A DNA stretch of 64,000 nucleotides, taken from NCBI RefSeq assembly GCF_000143415.4, contig NW_003314284.1:730825-794824 (forward strand), given 5' to 3'. Under the pieces are notes generated by a model. It was given only the letters and a program-made list of their open reading frames with translations. It made no database searches and was not told the DNA's origin. Shown one piece after another: positions 17,587 to 28,692 of this stretch (positions are counted from its first letter, which is position 1; each line of letters starts with the position of its first letter). The translations under genes and the position numbers were made by a program. The stretch comes from Selaginella moellendorffii. Lineage: Eukaryota > Streptophyta > Lycopodiopsida > Selaginellales > Selaginellaceae.

Positions 17587-18802
17587 GTTTGGCTGACTCT
17601 GAAAGCATGATACTGTGCATGATTGTGTCCATGGGAACTCCTGGGAGCTGGCTGTAGTCCCAAGCAAACACGTCCTTGAAACAGTGAAGGAGATCCAAGA
17701 GCTTTGCTGCGTTTGTTGGAGCAAGCGATGTGGCGATAAAGACCGGGTCCTTGTCATCACCTAGAAAAACGGCATGAACCCTGGAGTCTGGAGAAACCTT
17801 GGTTTCAGGAGGCTCTATCTTTGATTCTTCCCTGACCCTGGAAACTGAAGAGCAGGGAGTGCCTTTAGCTTCTCGCATCGTGGTGATTGCTTGGTGTGAT
17901 AACCTGTCTGCCCAAAAGTTTTCTTCACAGGGGACACTTTGAAAAGACACCTCAGAGAACTCATCCTTTAGGTTGACCGCCCACTGCCATAGCTCTTTCA
18001 GGTTCTCTTTGCGGACTTGGTATTCCCCAGTAAGTTGGCGTATGATGAGTTGCACATCTCCAACGAAATGGACTCGCCTAAATTTGAGATCTGTGGCCAG
18101 CTTCATGGCACTGATGGCCGCCAAGTACTCTGCTTCATTAGTTGATGTTGCTGGCAAAGTGATAGAGAGGTCGGCTACTTTGTTCTCCGCAGGATCAATC
18201 ATCCAAACTCCAATGCCGGCAACCTGGTTTTTGGGGTAGAAAGCACCGTCAAAATAAGCTGTAATCATAGGAGTGTCCTCTTCCTCAAATAAAGATGCTA
18301 GGGACACCACATCCGGCAAGACTGTCTCTGGTAAGTCTGATAAGAACGTTGCTATTGGATCCGGAGTCTTTGTTTGTTGTTCTCTTTGCTTCTGATGCTC
18401 TGAGCGCTTGATGTCCAATGCAAAGACTGCAGCCAGGTACTCCGCAAGTGAAGGGAGATCCTCCACCGAAGTCCAGTCCAAGTCTGGCGCTAAAGTTTCA
18501 GTGTAATACCCTTGGATCTGTACCAGGGGCTCCACGGTAGGAAATTCAGAACTCAAAGAGCTATAACTCGCATGCAGCATGTTCGATTTGCTTGATTCTT
18601 CCTGCCAAATGTGTGACTGGATGTCATCTTCAGTCTCCAAAAAACAGCATGACAAAATATGCTCGAAGTTGTCAGCTACCGTGATTTTAGTAGGAAAATG
18701 CTGGCTGTGTAACACCTCAAAGAGTTGTTGAGGAGAATCGAGTTCAGCTATGTCCTGTGAAAGATGGGCTTGGTCTGGGGTGACTGTGTCATCAAGATCC
18801 AT
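17570..18802 (-). CDS. Gypsy pol segment with an additional RNase H domain upstream of RT
   Basis: A 410-aa minus-strand frame. After about 180 residues of unassigned sequence it carries a complete plant/archaeal-type RNase H: AYFDGAFYPKNQ (Asp), STNEAEYLAA (Glu), FVGDVQLIIRQL (Asp), FWADRLSHQAI (Asp). It is followed by the usual pre-RT linker (HCFKDVFAWDYSQLPGV). Normal gypsy RNase H lies after RT and is also present here, so the element has two RNase H domains with the extra one before RT. It is in the same frame as the upstream protease ORF, separated by one stop codon. Confidence 0.82.
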   Translation of the reverse strand: MDLDDTVTPDQAHLSQDIAELDSPQQLFEVLHSQHFPTKITVADNFEHILSCCFLETEDDIQSHIWQEESSKSNMLHASYSSLSSEFPTVEPLVQIQGYYTETLAPDLDWTSVEDLPSLAEYLAAVFALDIKRSEHQKQREQQTKTPDPIATFLSDLPETVLPDVVSLASLFEEEDTPMITAYFDGAFYPKNQVAGIGVWMIDPAENKVADLSITLPATSTNEAEYLAAISAMKLATDLKFRRVHFVGDVQLIIRQLTGEYQVRKENLKELWQWAVNLKDEFSEVSFQSVPCEENFWADRLSHQAITTMREAKGTPCSSVSRVREESKIEPPETKVSPDSRVHAVFLGDDKDPVFIATSLAPTNAAKLLDLLHCFKDVFAWDYSQLPGVPMDTIMHSIMLSESAKPTGMG

Positions 18803-18811
18803 AAGAGAGAG

Positions 18812-20038
18812 TTAGTCCCATGCAAGAAACGAATCAAGGAGCCCTTCCTCTATCGAGAAACACTCTAAAAAGCTAGATATGGGGGCCCGTACCCTATAAG
18901 CCCCACCCTCAAATAAAGAGGGCCTGTCTAGAGGCTCAGCCTTACTCTCAAATAAAGAGAGTGAAGCTGAGAGATGACTCTGGCTACCTGACTCACCTCC
19001 AACCACATCAATCGCATTGCATGAGAAAGCTTCCACCATATAGATGGTTGACGCCCCTGCCAACTTAGGAAAAACCTCTGTGAGGTCGGGAGGAAAGTAT
19101 GGTGTGGAGGCCATCTTAGTCCGAGCTTGCTGGGCTTGCTGAGAAAGAACTCTGCCGTGGTTGTTGAGAAAGGTGGCGCTATGGGTTCCATCGTTAATTT
19201 CCAACTTGCCTTGTGCACTATCAATGGTGCAATGGGCTGTGACTTGCCATGAGCGGCCAAGGATGATAGAGTCCTTCAAAGAGGACGTTCCAAGACGTTG
19301 GTAGTCAACCACGAGGAAATCCACCTCAGAAATAACACCCTGCACAAAGACCTTGACACCACAGCAAATTCCCGCTGGAGGAACGGTATGGTTGGCGAAG
19401 GTTTTGAGCACGATGGAGGAGCTCTCAGTGATCTGTAGCTGTGCTGAAAGGGCAGCTTCGAGAGAGATAATGTTGCTTCCAGAACCGGAGTCAACCAAAG
19501 CATCCATCCTACAAGAGAAAGTACCGATCTGCACCGGGATGAAGAACGGACCAGGATCTCCTCCATATCTTGTCATATCGACAATGTGCACCTCTTGAGG
19601 AGTCCTCTTGAGAGTGCTCTCTGGTTTTCCTGACCATGCAAACTCCTCCAAACGCTGGCCGAATCGCGGGACAAGACACAACATATCTCGGAGCGAAAAG
19701 GTGACGGGAGTGTCAACCAGCTGTTGAAGAACCGGCTCCGGAACAGGAGTAGCTGCTAGTGAGATCTCAGGAGGAGAAGAGAGGAGTGACTTAAAGGGGA
19801 GTTTACAAGCCACCCTTTGTGTCACTGGGCCTGATGCCAACGGAGAGTCGCTCTCAACTGGCGCTGGGGGATCTATGGTAGGCTGAGTGGCTACCTTCTT
19901 CTTCGCTTGGGCTCGAGTGGCTGCGGTTTGCTGTTGTTGCCTATAAAGTTCCTCGGCTACCAAAATCGTGTTGACCGATGAGACTGGTGCTTTGCCTTTG
20001 CTTGACGAAGGGGCTGCCTCAATTGCTTGTCGCTTCAA
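18812..20038 (-). CDS. Gypsy aspartic protease region
   Basis: A 408-aa minus-strand frame. It starts in frame directly after the gag stop (TAG) and has no ATG at its beginning. The retropepsin active site is visible as MDALVDSGSGSNIISLE near 19,480-19,510, with a later ILGRSW motif (near 19,255) typical of the flap/end region. The first 130 residues (TRAQAKKKV and following) are a basic/proline linker. The arrangement suggests a gag-pro-pol polyprotein interrupted by single stops. Confidence 0.8.
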   Translation of the reverse strand: MKRQAIEAAPSSSKGKAPVSSVNTILVAEELYRQQQQTAATRAQAKKKVATQPTIDPPAPVESDSPLASGPVTQRVACKLPFKSLLSSPPEISLAATPVPEPVLQQLVDTPVTFSLRDMLCLVPRFGQRLEEFAWSGKPESTLKRTPQEVHIVDMTRYGGDPGPFFIPVQIGTFSCRMDALVDSGSGSNIISLEAALSAQLQITESSSIVLKTFANHTVPPAGICCGVKVFVQGVISEVDFLVVDYQRLGTSSLKDSIILGRSWQVTAHCTIDSAQGKLEINDGTHSATFLNNHGRVLSQQAQQARTKMASTPYFPPDLTEVFPKLAGASTIYMVEAFSCNAIDVVGGESGSQSHLSASLSLFESKAEPLDRPSLFEGGAYRVRAPISSFLECFSIEEGLLDSFLAWD

Positions 20039-20992
20039 CTACTCCTGATATGTCTCTGGACCCTGAGGCTGTGTGGAGTTATCAGCAAAGGGATGTTGTT
20101 GGACATGTTGAGAAGATGGAGGCCGAAGCTCTGGGTGAAGCTTGAAGCAGCGCTGTGTGTTGTGTGTGTTCGTCTCGCAGTGAGTGCACCAACGGGACTT
20201 AAATCTGCGTTCCCGAGCTGTAGCGGCCTCTTTCCTGGACTCCACCAGCTCCTGGAGCAGTTTGTCATGGTGTGATTGCTGTTGAAGAATGATCTCCTTC
20301 AGCTGCCGCATCTCATTGCCAAAGTTCTCAAGAGCCGGAGGTGTATGCTCAACAGCAACAGGCTTTGATGTGGACGGGCGAATAGTGGCACAAGGTGACT
20401 CTGACGGGATGATGGCTTGGTCAAAATCAACTCTAGCAATCCCCAAGTCGACCAGAAGCTCTCTTTCCAGCTTTGTGGCAAACGAAAATGCCTCACGGCA
20501 AGACCTAAAAGTCTTCTTAAGAAGTTTCCACTGCAAGTTCCCACGCAGACCTGCTGTGAATGTTGTGATCCCCTATTGCTCATCTTGGACTACTCTGCGA
20601 TCCCAACACTGCTTCCAGTAAGTTTGAAAGCGTGTGATGTAGTTAGGAACAGTCTCATGAGCACCCTGTCGGAACGAAAAAAGGTTGACAAGTAGCCGAT
20701 TTGTGGGTTTTTCTTCAACGAAGCGTTCTCTGAAAGAAGCAAGTAGTGTCTGGAAGTCTGTCCGGTCCTCTGGGAGGAGAGAATCTGCCCAAGTTGCTGC
20801 TTTGCCTTCGAGAGACTGCAAGAAGTCGCGGCACATACGATCATCGTCGACGATCATGTTTGTGGTGCAGTAGTAATCAAAGCGACTAATATGCGATGTT
20901 GGAGAGACTGTTCCAACACCTGAAAAGACCGGCAGATCACTCCCCTTCTGCAGAACATGGAGCTGAGGTCGAGCTAAGGGTGGCTGCGCCAT
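20039..20992 (-). CDS. Gypsy gag
   Basis: Minus strand, ATG at 20992 (MAQPPLARPQL). The capsid part includes FSGVGTVSPTSHISRFDYY and FRERFVEEKPTNRLLVNLFSFRQG. An in-frame stop at about 20,573 interrupts it. After that the frame continues to 20,039 with a zinc knuckle of form CX2CX4HX4C (CTHCETNTHNTQRC). Gag ends with TAG, in frame with the protease. Homologous gag sequence with a similar zinc knuckle is at 46,446-47,660. Confidence 0.82.
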
Positions 20993-22325
20993 AGCTCATA
21001 GATCTAAGTCACTGGAATCTGTCGAGGAGGAAGAGGACTCGGCCCGAGAAGGTGCAGTGTCGTACCTAAGCTGCCTTTGGATGTTGGAAAGTTTACTCCG
21101 TACCTTAGGGCCTTGAGGTATGGTGAAAGGGTGCCAATTCGTCGTACGTCTAGTTTGTACCAGCATCAAATACCCTGAACACTGCAAATGCCCGGTCAAG
21201 GCAATTAGGTTGACAGGAGCAAGAAGACTGTAGGCTAGTGCTCAAGTTGCTCAAAATGCCTTTGACCCGACCGCCGAAGTAGCCACTGGAGTAGCCGCTG
21301 GAGGAGCCACTAGAGTAGCCGCTGGAGTAGCCACTGGAGTAGCCGGTAGCCGGTAACCGGGGTAGTCGCTGGAGCAGCCACTGGAGTAGCCGCGGGAGTA
21401 GCCGGTAGCCGATAACTGGACCTGTGACCTGTAACCGGTAACCCCTACTCTCGCTCCTACTCCTGCGCTTGCTCCAACACCAACTCCTATCCCTGTGCCT
21501 ATTCCTATTGTCCCTGTTTCTACGCCAACTCTTGTTCCTGCTCCTCCTGTTCCTGTTCCTACGGTTACCTGTTCCTTGAAGATTGTTTCGTTCCCAAGGA
21601 ACCCCCAACAAAGTTTAACCCAAAAGAGAAAAATGAGTCCTCTAGTCTCAATCCTTCTCCATTTTGATTGTTGGTGGGCTCGTTGGAAAGAGCTCAACCC
21701 CGTCTACCTTATATCACAAGAATTTGGGAAGAAACTGCCTCAATATTCCCTGAAATCCACGAAGAGGTAGCCCAGAACGCCAACATTATGGAAAAACATG
21801 TGCATGTCCATGATGTAGATCGACACTAAGGCGCCGTTGGTACTTCTCGAAAACCTAGGACCAGGAGCACCTCTAGAAATAAACGGCATCCAAAACCAAG
21901 CCTGGAGGAGCATGAATTCCTACCACAAAGATAACCCAATCTAGCCGGAGAAGAAAATCCTTTTGCATGCCGTCAATTCTCCCAAATCTAGTGCCAAGAA
22001 CTACCACTACTCATAGATCTAGGCCAGATCTACAAGCCCAAATGCACTACCTTGAGAAATTCGGCCGAGGATCCAGGCGAGAAAGTGAAAACCCCAAAAT
22101 GCTCATCCGACCGAGCCAAGAAACGTTGTATCTCTTCAAATACTGCACGGCTTGATGAGCACCATACCTTGCTGGAAAGAGGAGCTCCAGACCTATCCAA
22201 CACACTCAAGATCAAAGAAAACCACCGCAAAATGAACAAGGAATTCCTTCCCAAACTCTGCGGCCAAAAGAAAAGAGAGAAATGACGCTTCAGAAAGTCC
22301 TGCGTGTCATGCTAGGTTCACCATT
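20993..22325 (-). other. 5' leader of the gypsy element
   Basis: The primer-binding site region (TGGTGAACC on the minus strand) follows the 5' LTR. At 21,250-21,420 there is a minisatellite of AGTAGCCGCTGGAG/AGTAGCCACTGGAG units, then the GTAACCGGT tract also found near the 3' end. No protein is recognised. A 67-codon frame (21199-20996) just upstream of gag is in phase with it but separated by a stop. Confidence 0.6.
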
Positions 22326-22516
22326 TGTTGGGGGAAGGAGGGGCGCTTCCCCCAACGCTCGCTCAAACACGAGAAATGCTTCACTGCTCTCCACAAAAAT
22401 GCCCCCCCCCCTCGCCCTTGTGAGGCAAGGGTTTTATACAAGGAAGATGGGGAATATTCTGAGGACCAGAATATTCTCTCTCTCTCTCTCACTCTTTCGG
22501 TGGCCACACCCTAACA
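22326..22516 (-). repeat. 5' LTR of the gypsy element
   Basis: Direct copy of 13096-13282, starting TGTTGGGGG and ending CCCTAACA. It is followed by GGACTTAAC, which continues the interrupted copy A sequence. Confidence 0.9.
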
Positions 22517-22520
22517 GGAC

Positions 22521-25318
22521 TTAACAACTATGAGGCAACAAAGCAAAAAGTGCAAAATAATTGGTTAAACTAGTAGAAGATAACTACCTAAGACTCCTTA
22601 TTGGGATAAAGAAGTTAGATAATGCTGCGAGATAGTAAGTTAATGTCGTAAAGGGAATGCTCATTGCCAAAGAGGCCATCATTGGGACACCCAAGCACTC
22701 TAGAACACCAGAAGGTGGTGTTTGGTGTCATGAGGGCAATGGATAATGCCCAAAGGACAAAGTCCCTAGCGAATAAAGGATAAGAGGTGCTATCCAAATG
22801 TCCAAGGTTGTGGAGATGAGAGAAGTCCGTCTACCCAAATTGGACAAAGCCAAAGAGGGATTTTGGCAAGGCTAGTGATGGGCATATAAAGGCCCATAAG
22901 TAGCAATGGTAATCCCAGTGTGTGGGATTATAATGTGAGTATACCTAAATTGAGGAACCACTCCCTAGGCTGTCGGGTAGGTTCATCCTTATGAATACTT
23001 GCCAAGACATAGTAGAAAGTTCAAAGCTATCTTCCTAGTTTGGAGGAGAATGACCCAAAAAAATGTATGAGGCCAAAAAGCAAATAGTAAAGGGATAGAA
23101 CCGAACCATAGGAATTGACAGGCATGACCAAGGGTGGTTATGCAAGTTGGGAGTGGAGAATCAAGTGGGTGCTCAAGCATGTTGTTACTAACAACTGGGA
23201 TGCCATGGAAAGTCTAAAACATGGGATTGTCCATGTTAAACTATATGGCAATTGAAAAGCTTGCGAAAGGAGAGACCTTAGCAAGCTAAGGAACAGAGTT
23301 CCTTGAACTTTCCTCCTAGGTAGATAAGTACCTAGATGTCCAAGTGTAAATGGTTTATAGAGCGCGCAAAATTAGAGTGGCACAGCAGAAGTGTGGTCTT
23401 GAAGCTTGCCGAGAGGCAAAGCTATCAAGGTTAGAGAAGTAGTTCCCGAGTGTTCAAAGAGAGGGCTTTGAACGAAAGTCAATAGTTAAGGACTTTCACG
23501 CTTATGCATGAACCATGTTACGGTGGTCAGATGACTTGCTAAGTGGGGGACTTGCTAAGTGAGATTGGCAAGTCGGGGGAACGAATACCCTAGTTGAAAG
23601 AGCCAACTTTAAAGGGGTGGCCCATAGGGCCAAGCATGGAGGAGTCCATACATGATCACAAACTTTTCAAGTGAGAGGACTTGGCAGTGCGGAGGAACTA
23701 AGTTCCTAAGTTGTGATCTGTAGCGTGCTTTAAGTGTATGATGGTGCACCGGTGTGGGGAATCACGCCAGGCATCCTATGTGATGCCGTCCGTAGATGCA
23801 TATACGAAGGTTGGGTTCGAGTCCTTATCCTCTAGTGCTTGGTTCAAGTCCCAACTCACTAGGGTGTAGTGATAGTTTGGAATATGAGGACACTTATATT
23901 TCAGTAGTCATGGACTCTCAGTGGGGAGACTGGTTTGGGCACACCGCCAAACGAGGGATGCCTCGGAGTCGTGATGCACGGTTAGATTGCTTAGTGTGAA
24001 AGCTCGGCATATCTAACTTGAAAACTTTGGTACAAGTGGCACCAAGGACCTGGTGAATGAGATGGGGACACCTAGTCTCAGTTGCTATGGACCCTTGGCT
24101 AGATGGGCTGGCTTGGGTGCACCGCCAAGTGTGGGGGATGCCCCGGGGTCATGGTGAACAACTTAAAGGTCTAGAAGATTTAGTACCTATTGACAAACCT
24201 ATTAAGGTGCCAAGGTTAAATCACTAGGTGATCTTATGGCCAAAACAAGGACAAGGTCCTTGTGAGGTTAAGGGATAAAGTTTCAAGTTCAAAGTGTTGA
24301 TTGGAACTATTGATGATGGTGTGGCTTGGTCAAAGTGACTAAGTGGGAAGGACACCTAAGGGAAATAAGATATGTCAATGCAATAGCATAGTGAATTCGA
24401 GGAAAGTAGTCTCTATAAGAGACCCATGGGAGGGTCACAAAGTTGGGCCGTAGATAGAGCCCATAGCAAAAGATGCTAAAGAGACATATTAGGGGTGAAC
24501 ACCCTTCGAACTTGGCAAAGGAAAGTCTTTGCTATGGAACCGAAAGGATACTTCGAAAATGGAGGTAGCGATCCTATGTTGTTGGGTGCAACAATCAAGG
24601 ATAGAAGCAAAAGACTGTGGCTAAGTAAAGAGCCATGGGAAGAATCCAAATGGCAAAGTTAGGCTAAAAACAGAAAGGTGTTAGGGGCTAACGGATTGTA
24701 GGAAAGGCAATGTGTTCCCAATGATGGATTCTCAATTGCTTCGATTTGGCGAAAGCGGAAGCTCCAAAAGTGGGAGCGGTAAGGTAGCCAAATGATAGGG
24801 CTGTGGACAGCCCTAGCACAAAATATGATAACTGGAACTTAGTGCCAAAGGTGGCATGAAATTGAAGAGAGGATGATGGTGCCCTCAAGTAGAGAACTTT
24901 CTAGGATGAGGAACTGGAGTTGCATAATATGTGCAATGCAATGTGTCGAAGACACCTAGGACACTAACTTTGAAAAGTCAGAATTAAAAAGTTCCAAAGT
25001 GCAAGGGTTATATCGATGGAAATTGAGACTACTCGAGAATGAGTAGCAGGATTGGGTTAAAGAAGGTGTCTCTAACAGGTTTGGCGAGAACTAAACCAAT
25101 AAAAGGAGAGAACCATCACAAGTGGTTGAATGAGTCTCTAAGTTGGAGAGACTATGCTCCTTAGAGGATGGGTAAGGCAAGGTGAGCCTTCGGTATTAAA
25201 CCATGGACGAATGTTCGCGAGGGGCCAAGGATGCAAAGGGTAATACAAGCTGGTATTACTTTATAAAATAGTTTATTGTTTGATGAGGATATCGAATTTC
25301 GTCTATGGGTGGTGGAGT
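22521..25318 (+). other. Internal region of copy A after the gypsy insertion
   Basis: Non-coding retrotransposon interior, matching the reverse complement of about 38,512-35,784. It holds tRNA-free, gene-free sequence with no gag or pol motif. It ends at the polypurine tract just before the 3' LTR. Confidence 0.65.
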
Positions 25319-25394
25319 TGTGAGACACAAAATCCCTAGGCCCCAAAGTGGAGCTAAAATGGCGCCATGTGGTAGTGGCCGAAGCGAAAGCCAA

Positions 25395-26393
25395 TTGTCA
25401 GGGATCTTCGTTGCATGTGGTTGGCACGGCAGCAACATGGTGGAAACGCGACGGTTGTTGGTCTCGCAGCTTCGAGCGGGATTTCTCGCCTTAGGTCGGG
25501 CCATGCAAGGTGGCGACTGAGGTACGGAGAGCGTGAAGCTGCATGTGTCGGAGGTTCTTGGCGACTTGAGTCGTGGAAACACGACCAAGTCATGGGAACT
25601 TTGTTGACTGGTGGAGGACAGTTCAGGACGACATCCCGACATAGCGAAGTGTCCGCGGTGGATGGACGTGGAAGACACTATGGGCGCATTTTTGGATCTA
25701 GTGACAGGGAAGTGCTGTCACAAAGGGGGCCAGTGGCGGATGGCCGAGTTGGTTTGCTCGCGGAGGGGATCCCACATGGTTCTTGCTTCAGGGCTAGTCC
25801 TTTGAGGAGGTTCGCGGAGGCTTGCAAGTCTTGTGATTGTCGCGATGCCGGCAACGGGGGCTCGTATATCATTGAAGGGGGCCAGCGCACTTGTCTAGTG
25901 TGGGAGGCAAGGTAGCACGCTCTAGTCTAGAGCTGGAGGAGGCTCACACCTTGCTTGTTCTACGCCTTGGAGTTTGTTCGCAATGGGCACCGACTTAGTG
26001 CTGGAAGTACACTGGGGAGGTAGGCGCTCCAAGACACAGCATCACGTCTTGGGGTGTAACAGGTGGTTTCAGCTTGTGCAGTGGAATCACCTTGGAGGCG
26101 AGTGACCCATGAGCGATGCCGGGTCATCGTGCTCGAGTTGGACTGCTTGGCTGCGACGATGTCGAGCTAGATCGACATGGTGTTCGTCCGGCTTGACATC
26201 ATTGTGACCGAGTGGAGGAGTGGCGAGGCGAAGCAGGTGGCTTCAAGCTCCGCAGTGGAGTCACTTGGGAGGTGGACGGCCCAAGAGCAGCGCCGGGCGT
26301 TCGCGCTCATAGTTTCACTAGTTTCTTCGAGAGTGCGCTCTCAATGTTGTTTTGATCCCTAAGGGACTTGGAGAAATGTACATACACGTTGCA
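25395..26393. mobile_element. Unclassified 999-bp GC-rich insertion with 16-bp flanking duplication
   Basis: The LTR sequence is interrupted between two near-identical 16-nt flanks, CCGAAGCGAAAGCCAA (25379-25394) and CCGAAGTGAAAGCCAA (26394-26409). The intact LTR at 35,700 and 41,490 has only one such site. The insert starts TTGTCAGGGATC and ends CACGTTGCA. It has no clear terminal inverted repeat, poly-A tail or coding domain. It is much richer in G+C than its surroundings. Confidence 0.6.
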
Positions 26394-26574
26394 CCGAAGT
26401 GAAAGCCAAACAAGCGTAACACGTTTGGACTAAAAGCTCCGACTTGAAAAGGTCGAGAGTGGGAGTGGAACTCCTAATGAAGTGCTCGAGGAACAAGCAC
26501 GAAGTGAAAGATAAGTGAGTCTCTAGAAAAGGGATACAAGAGGATCGACACATGACACGTGGAAGTGTCCGAGA

Positions 26575-27098
26575 TTGATCCGAGATGGACCCGAGATGGA
26601 GTCCGAGATGGATCTGAGATGGACCCGTGATAGAGTCCGAGATGGAGTCCGAGATGGACCCAAGGTGGAGTCTGAGATGGACCGAGACGGAGTCCGAGAT
26701 GGACCAAGATGGAGTCCGAGATGGACCCAAGATGGAGTCCGAGATGGACCGAGATGGAGTCCGAGATAGACCCGAGAGGGAGTTCGAGATGGAGTCCGGG
26801 ATGGAGTCTGAGATGGAGTCCGAGATGGACCTGAGACGGAGTCCGAGATGGACCCGAGGTGGAGTCCGAGATGGACTGAGATGGAGTCCGAGATGGACCC
26901 GAGGTGGAGTCCGAGATGGAGTCCAAGTTGGACCGAGACAGAGTCCGAGATGGACCCGAGATGGAGTCCGAGAAGGACCCGAGATGGAGTCCGAGGTCGA
27001 GACCGAGACCGAGACCGGGACCGAGACCGAGACCGAGGCCGAGGCTGAGACCGAGCCCGAGTCCGAGTCCGAGTCTGAGTCCGAGTCTGAAAGGGTGA
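26575..27098 (+). repeat. GAGATGGACCC/GAGTCC minisatellite in the LTR of copy A
   Basis: Tandem 11-12 nt units (GAGATGGACCC, GAGATGGAGTCC) followed by GAGACC 6-mers. The matching blocks in the complete element are at about 34,967-35,545 and 40,747-41,325. Because the units lack stops in most frames, they create long spurious reading frames. Confidence 0.85.
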
Positions 27099-28087
27099 AA
27101 GCCCAAAGCGTTCGTCTCCCAGACCCTGGGGGGTTTGGTGAGCTCCAAAAAGTATAGTGAGGGGGAGGACTGCAATGGAGCCAATTTGGCCAGGAAAGGC
27201 CAGTTTGGCCCAGAAATGTTGTACCTAGTGTTGGGTGATGAGCTGCCCATTGGGAAGTTCAAGACTAGAGTGAACACGGACCGACAAATGGGGTAACTTG
27301 GTGAAGTGTTCAAGAGCCGGCTCTAGTTCCCTCGAGAGGTTGACTAGCCGATACTCTCAGTCCAAGTGTGGGTGGCACTACCTACTTGGATACCTGGTGT
27401 GGCTCAACAGAACCTCGCTCTAAGCCCATGGCTAGAGCACCCAAAGGCAGAAGGCGAGGAGAGTACACACGAGGTCCGCGTAAGGCCACGGTGTTCCAAA
27501 ATGTTGCCCCAAAGTCCCAGACTGTGGAAAGGAAAAGGAGTAGCCCTTTGGTGTGGTGAAAAAGGACATAGTCACATAGTGAGGAAGTCCCAGATGATAG
27601 TTGGACTTAGTGGTCGGGCCTGTGGGCCTTGATCCAGTGGCAGTGTTAGTGAACACGGCCATGGACAGGAAGGGATTTGGTGGGGGCCGGAAAGGAGACA
27701 TTGAGGAAGGCTATTCCCCATGTCTGCAGGTATCCTGAGGATGCTATAGAGTGGATCTAGGATAGCCACTCATGGATGGATGGCCCAGTCTTTGAGAGAC
27801 GGGATTGTAATGCAGGTGGTGTTGGACCACCGATGTGACCAAGGTGAATGGGCATGGCCTAGCGTAATGGGCTGGTATGTCAGTGGTACCTTGGGGTGTC
27901 AGTCATGGGATCGGACACATGGAGCACTTGGACCAAGTGCAAAGGTTAAGTGGCGTGGATGCCATTCTTGGGGTTAGCAAGCCCTAAGTTCTGAATGGGA
28001 CTTATGGAGGTTGTGAATGAGACTCCTCCAAGTGGTCAAAGGTGCGGTTAAATGACTAAAGTAGAATGGAAAAATTAGTTACTTACA

Positions 28088-28338
28088 CGGTTATCCTATG
28101 GGTCAATAGTTACGTGTGCTTGAGGCCTACATTTCCTTCCATTTTGACCTTTATTTCTCTTTGTCATAGGCATTTTGGGCAACTTTGCGCAACTTGAGCA
28201 CAAGTCTACAATCTTCTTGCTTCTATCTACCCAGTTGCCTTGACCATTTGTCAGTTTGGAAGCACCACTGGAGAGTTCCTTCAAGACTGGTTCCTAGACC
28301 TCACTACTATCTCTGTTATACTTTTGGACCCCTTTGCA
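28088..28338 (+). mobile_element. Fragment of gypsy leader
   Basis: 28,162-28,275 resembles, in plus orientation, the gypsy leader around 21,290-21,180 (CAACTTGAGCAC, then CAATCTTCTTGCT and GTTGCCTTGACC). It is probably the displaced 5' end of the decayed gypsy copy that continues at 29,110. Confidence 0.5.
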
Positions 28339-28692
28339 GCCCCCCCCCCCCCCCCACGCCAAGGCTACACCCCGATCACCATCCCCCCCCCCCTGCCCCC
28401 GTCCCATTCCCCCCCCGGCCCCCCGCTATCCCCCTTATCACGTGCGCGGGTCCCCCCGCCCCCCCCCCCCCACTGCCCCCATCCCCTCACTTCGTCTGCC
28501 CCCCGCCTTCCCTCCCCCCCCCCCGCGCCCCCCCCTTCCCCCCATTCCGCCCACACCTCCCCCCCCACCCCCCCCCCTGTACCCGCGACCCCTCCCCCCC
28601 TTCAGCCCCCCCCCTACAACCGCCCCAGGGCCCCGTCAGCCAGTATAAGTCGGGTCGACCCCCCTATCTACCCGGACGTCCCCCCCGCCCCC
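28339..28692 (+). repeat. C-rich low-complexity tract
   Basis: About 350 bases are dominated by runs of C with scattered other bases. It sits where related LTR copies have only a short C run before CTTTGGGCTTTCACCC (compare 33,330 and 34,920). It may be a true expansion or poor base calling through a homopolymer. The proline-rich frames across it are artefacts. Confidence 0.8.

Larger units (their letters stand above)
13096..22516 (-). mobile_element. Ty3/gypsy retrotransposon, full-length, nested in copy A
   Basis: Short LTRs of 187 bp (13096-13282) and 191 bp (22326-22516) begin TGTTGGGGG and end CCCTAACA. They differ at only a few sites, so the insertion is young. The flanks are AGGAC at 13091-13095 and (A)GGAC at 22516-22520, a 4-5 bp target duplication. 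Coding runs on the minus strand: gag, protease, extra RNase H, RT, RNase H, integrase. A primer-binding site starting TGG lies 3 nt inside the right (5') LTR. Several in-frame stops and a foreign insertion show that this copy is not fully coding. Confidence 0.88.
12590..28087 (+). mobile_element. LARD-like LTR retrotransposon, copy A (5'-truncated, with nested insertions)
   Basis: The sequence at 12,590-13,095 and 22,521-25,318 matches, in reverse, the internal part of the complete element at 33,969-41,563. It ends with a polypurine tract GGGTGGTGGAGT at 25,307-25,318. The 3' LTR starts TGTGAGACAC at 25,319 and ends near 28,087 (ACTTACA). The 5' LTR is missing. A gypsy element is inserted at 13,096-22,516 and an unclassified 1-kb piece at 25,395-26,393. 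The internal region has no gag or pol frame, so the element is non-autonomous. Confidence 0.75.

Noticed and set aside
25305-25915. Frames in the 1-kb G+C-rich insertion
   Set aside because: High G+C lengthens frames on both strands; no domain was seen.
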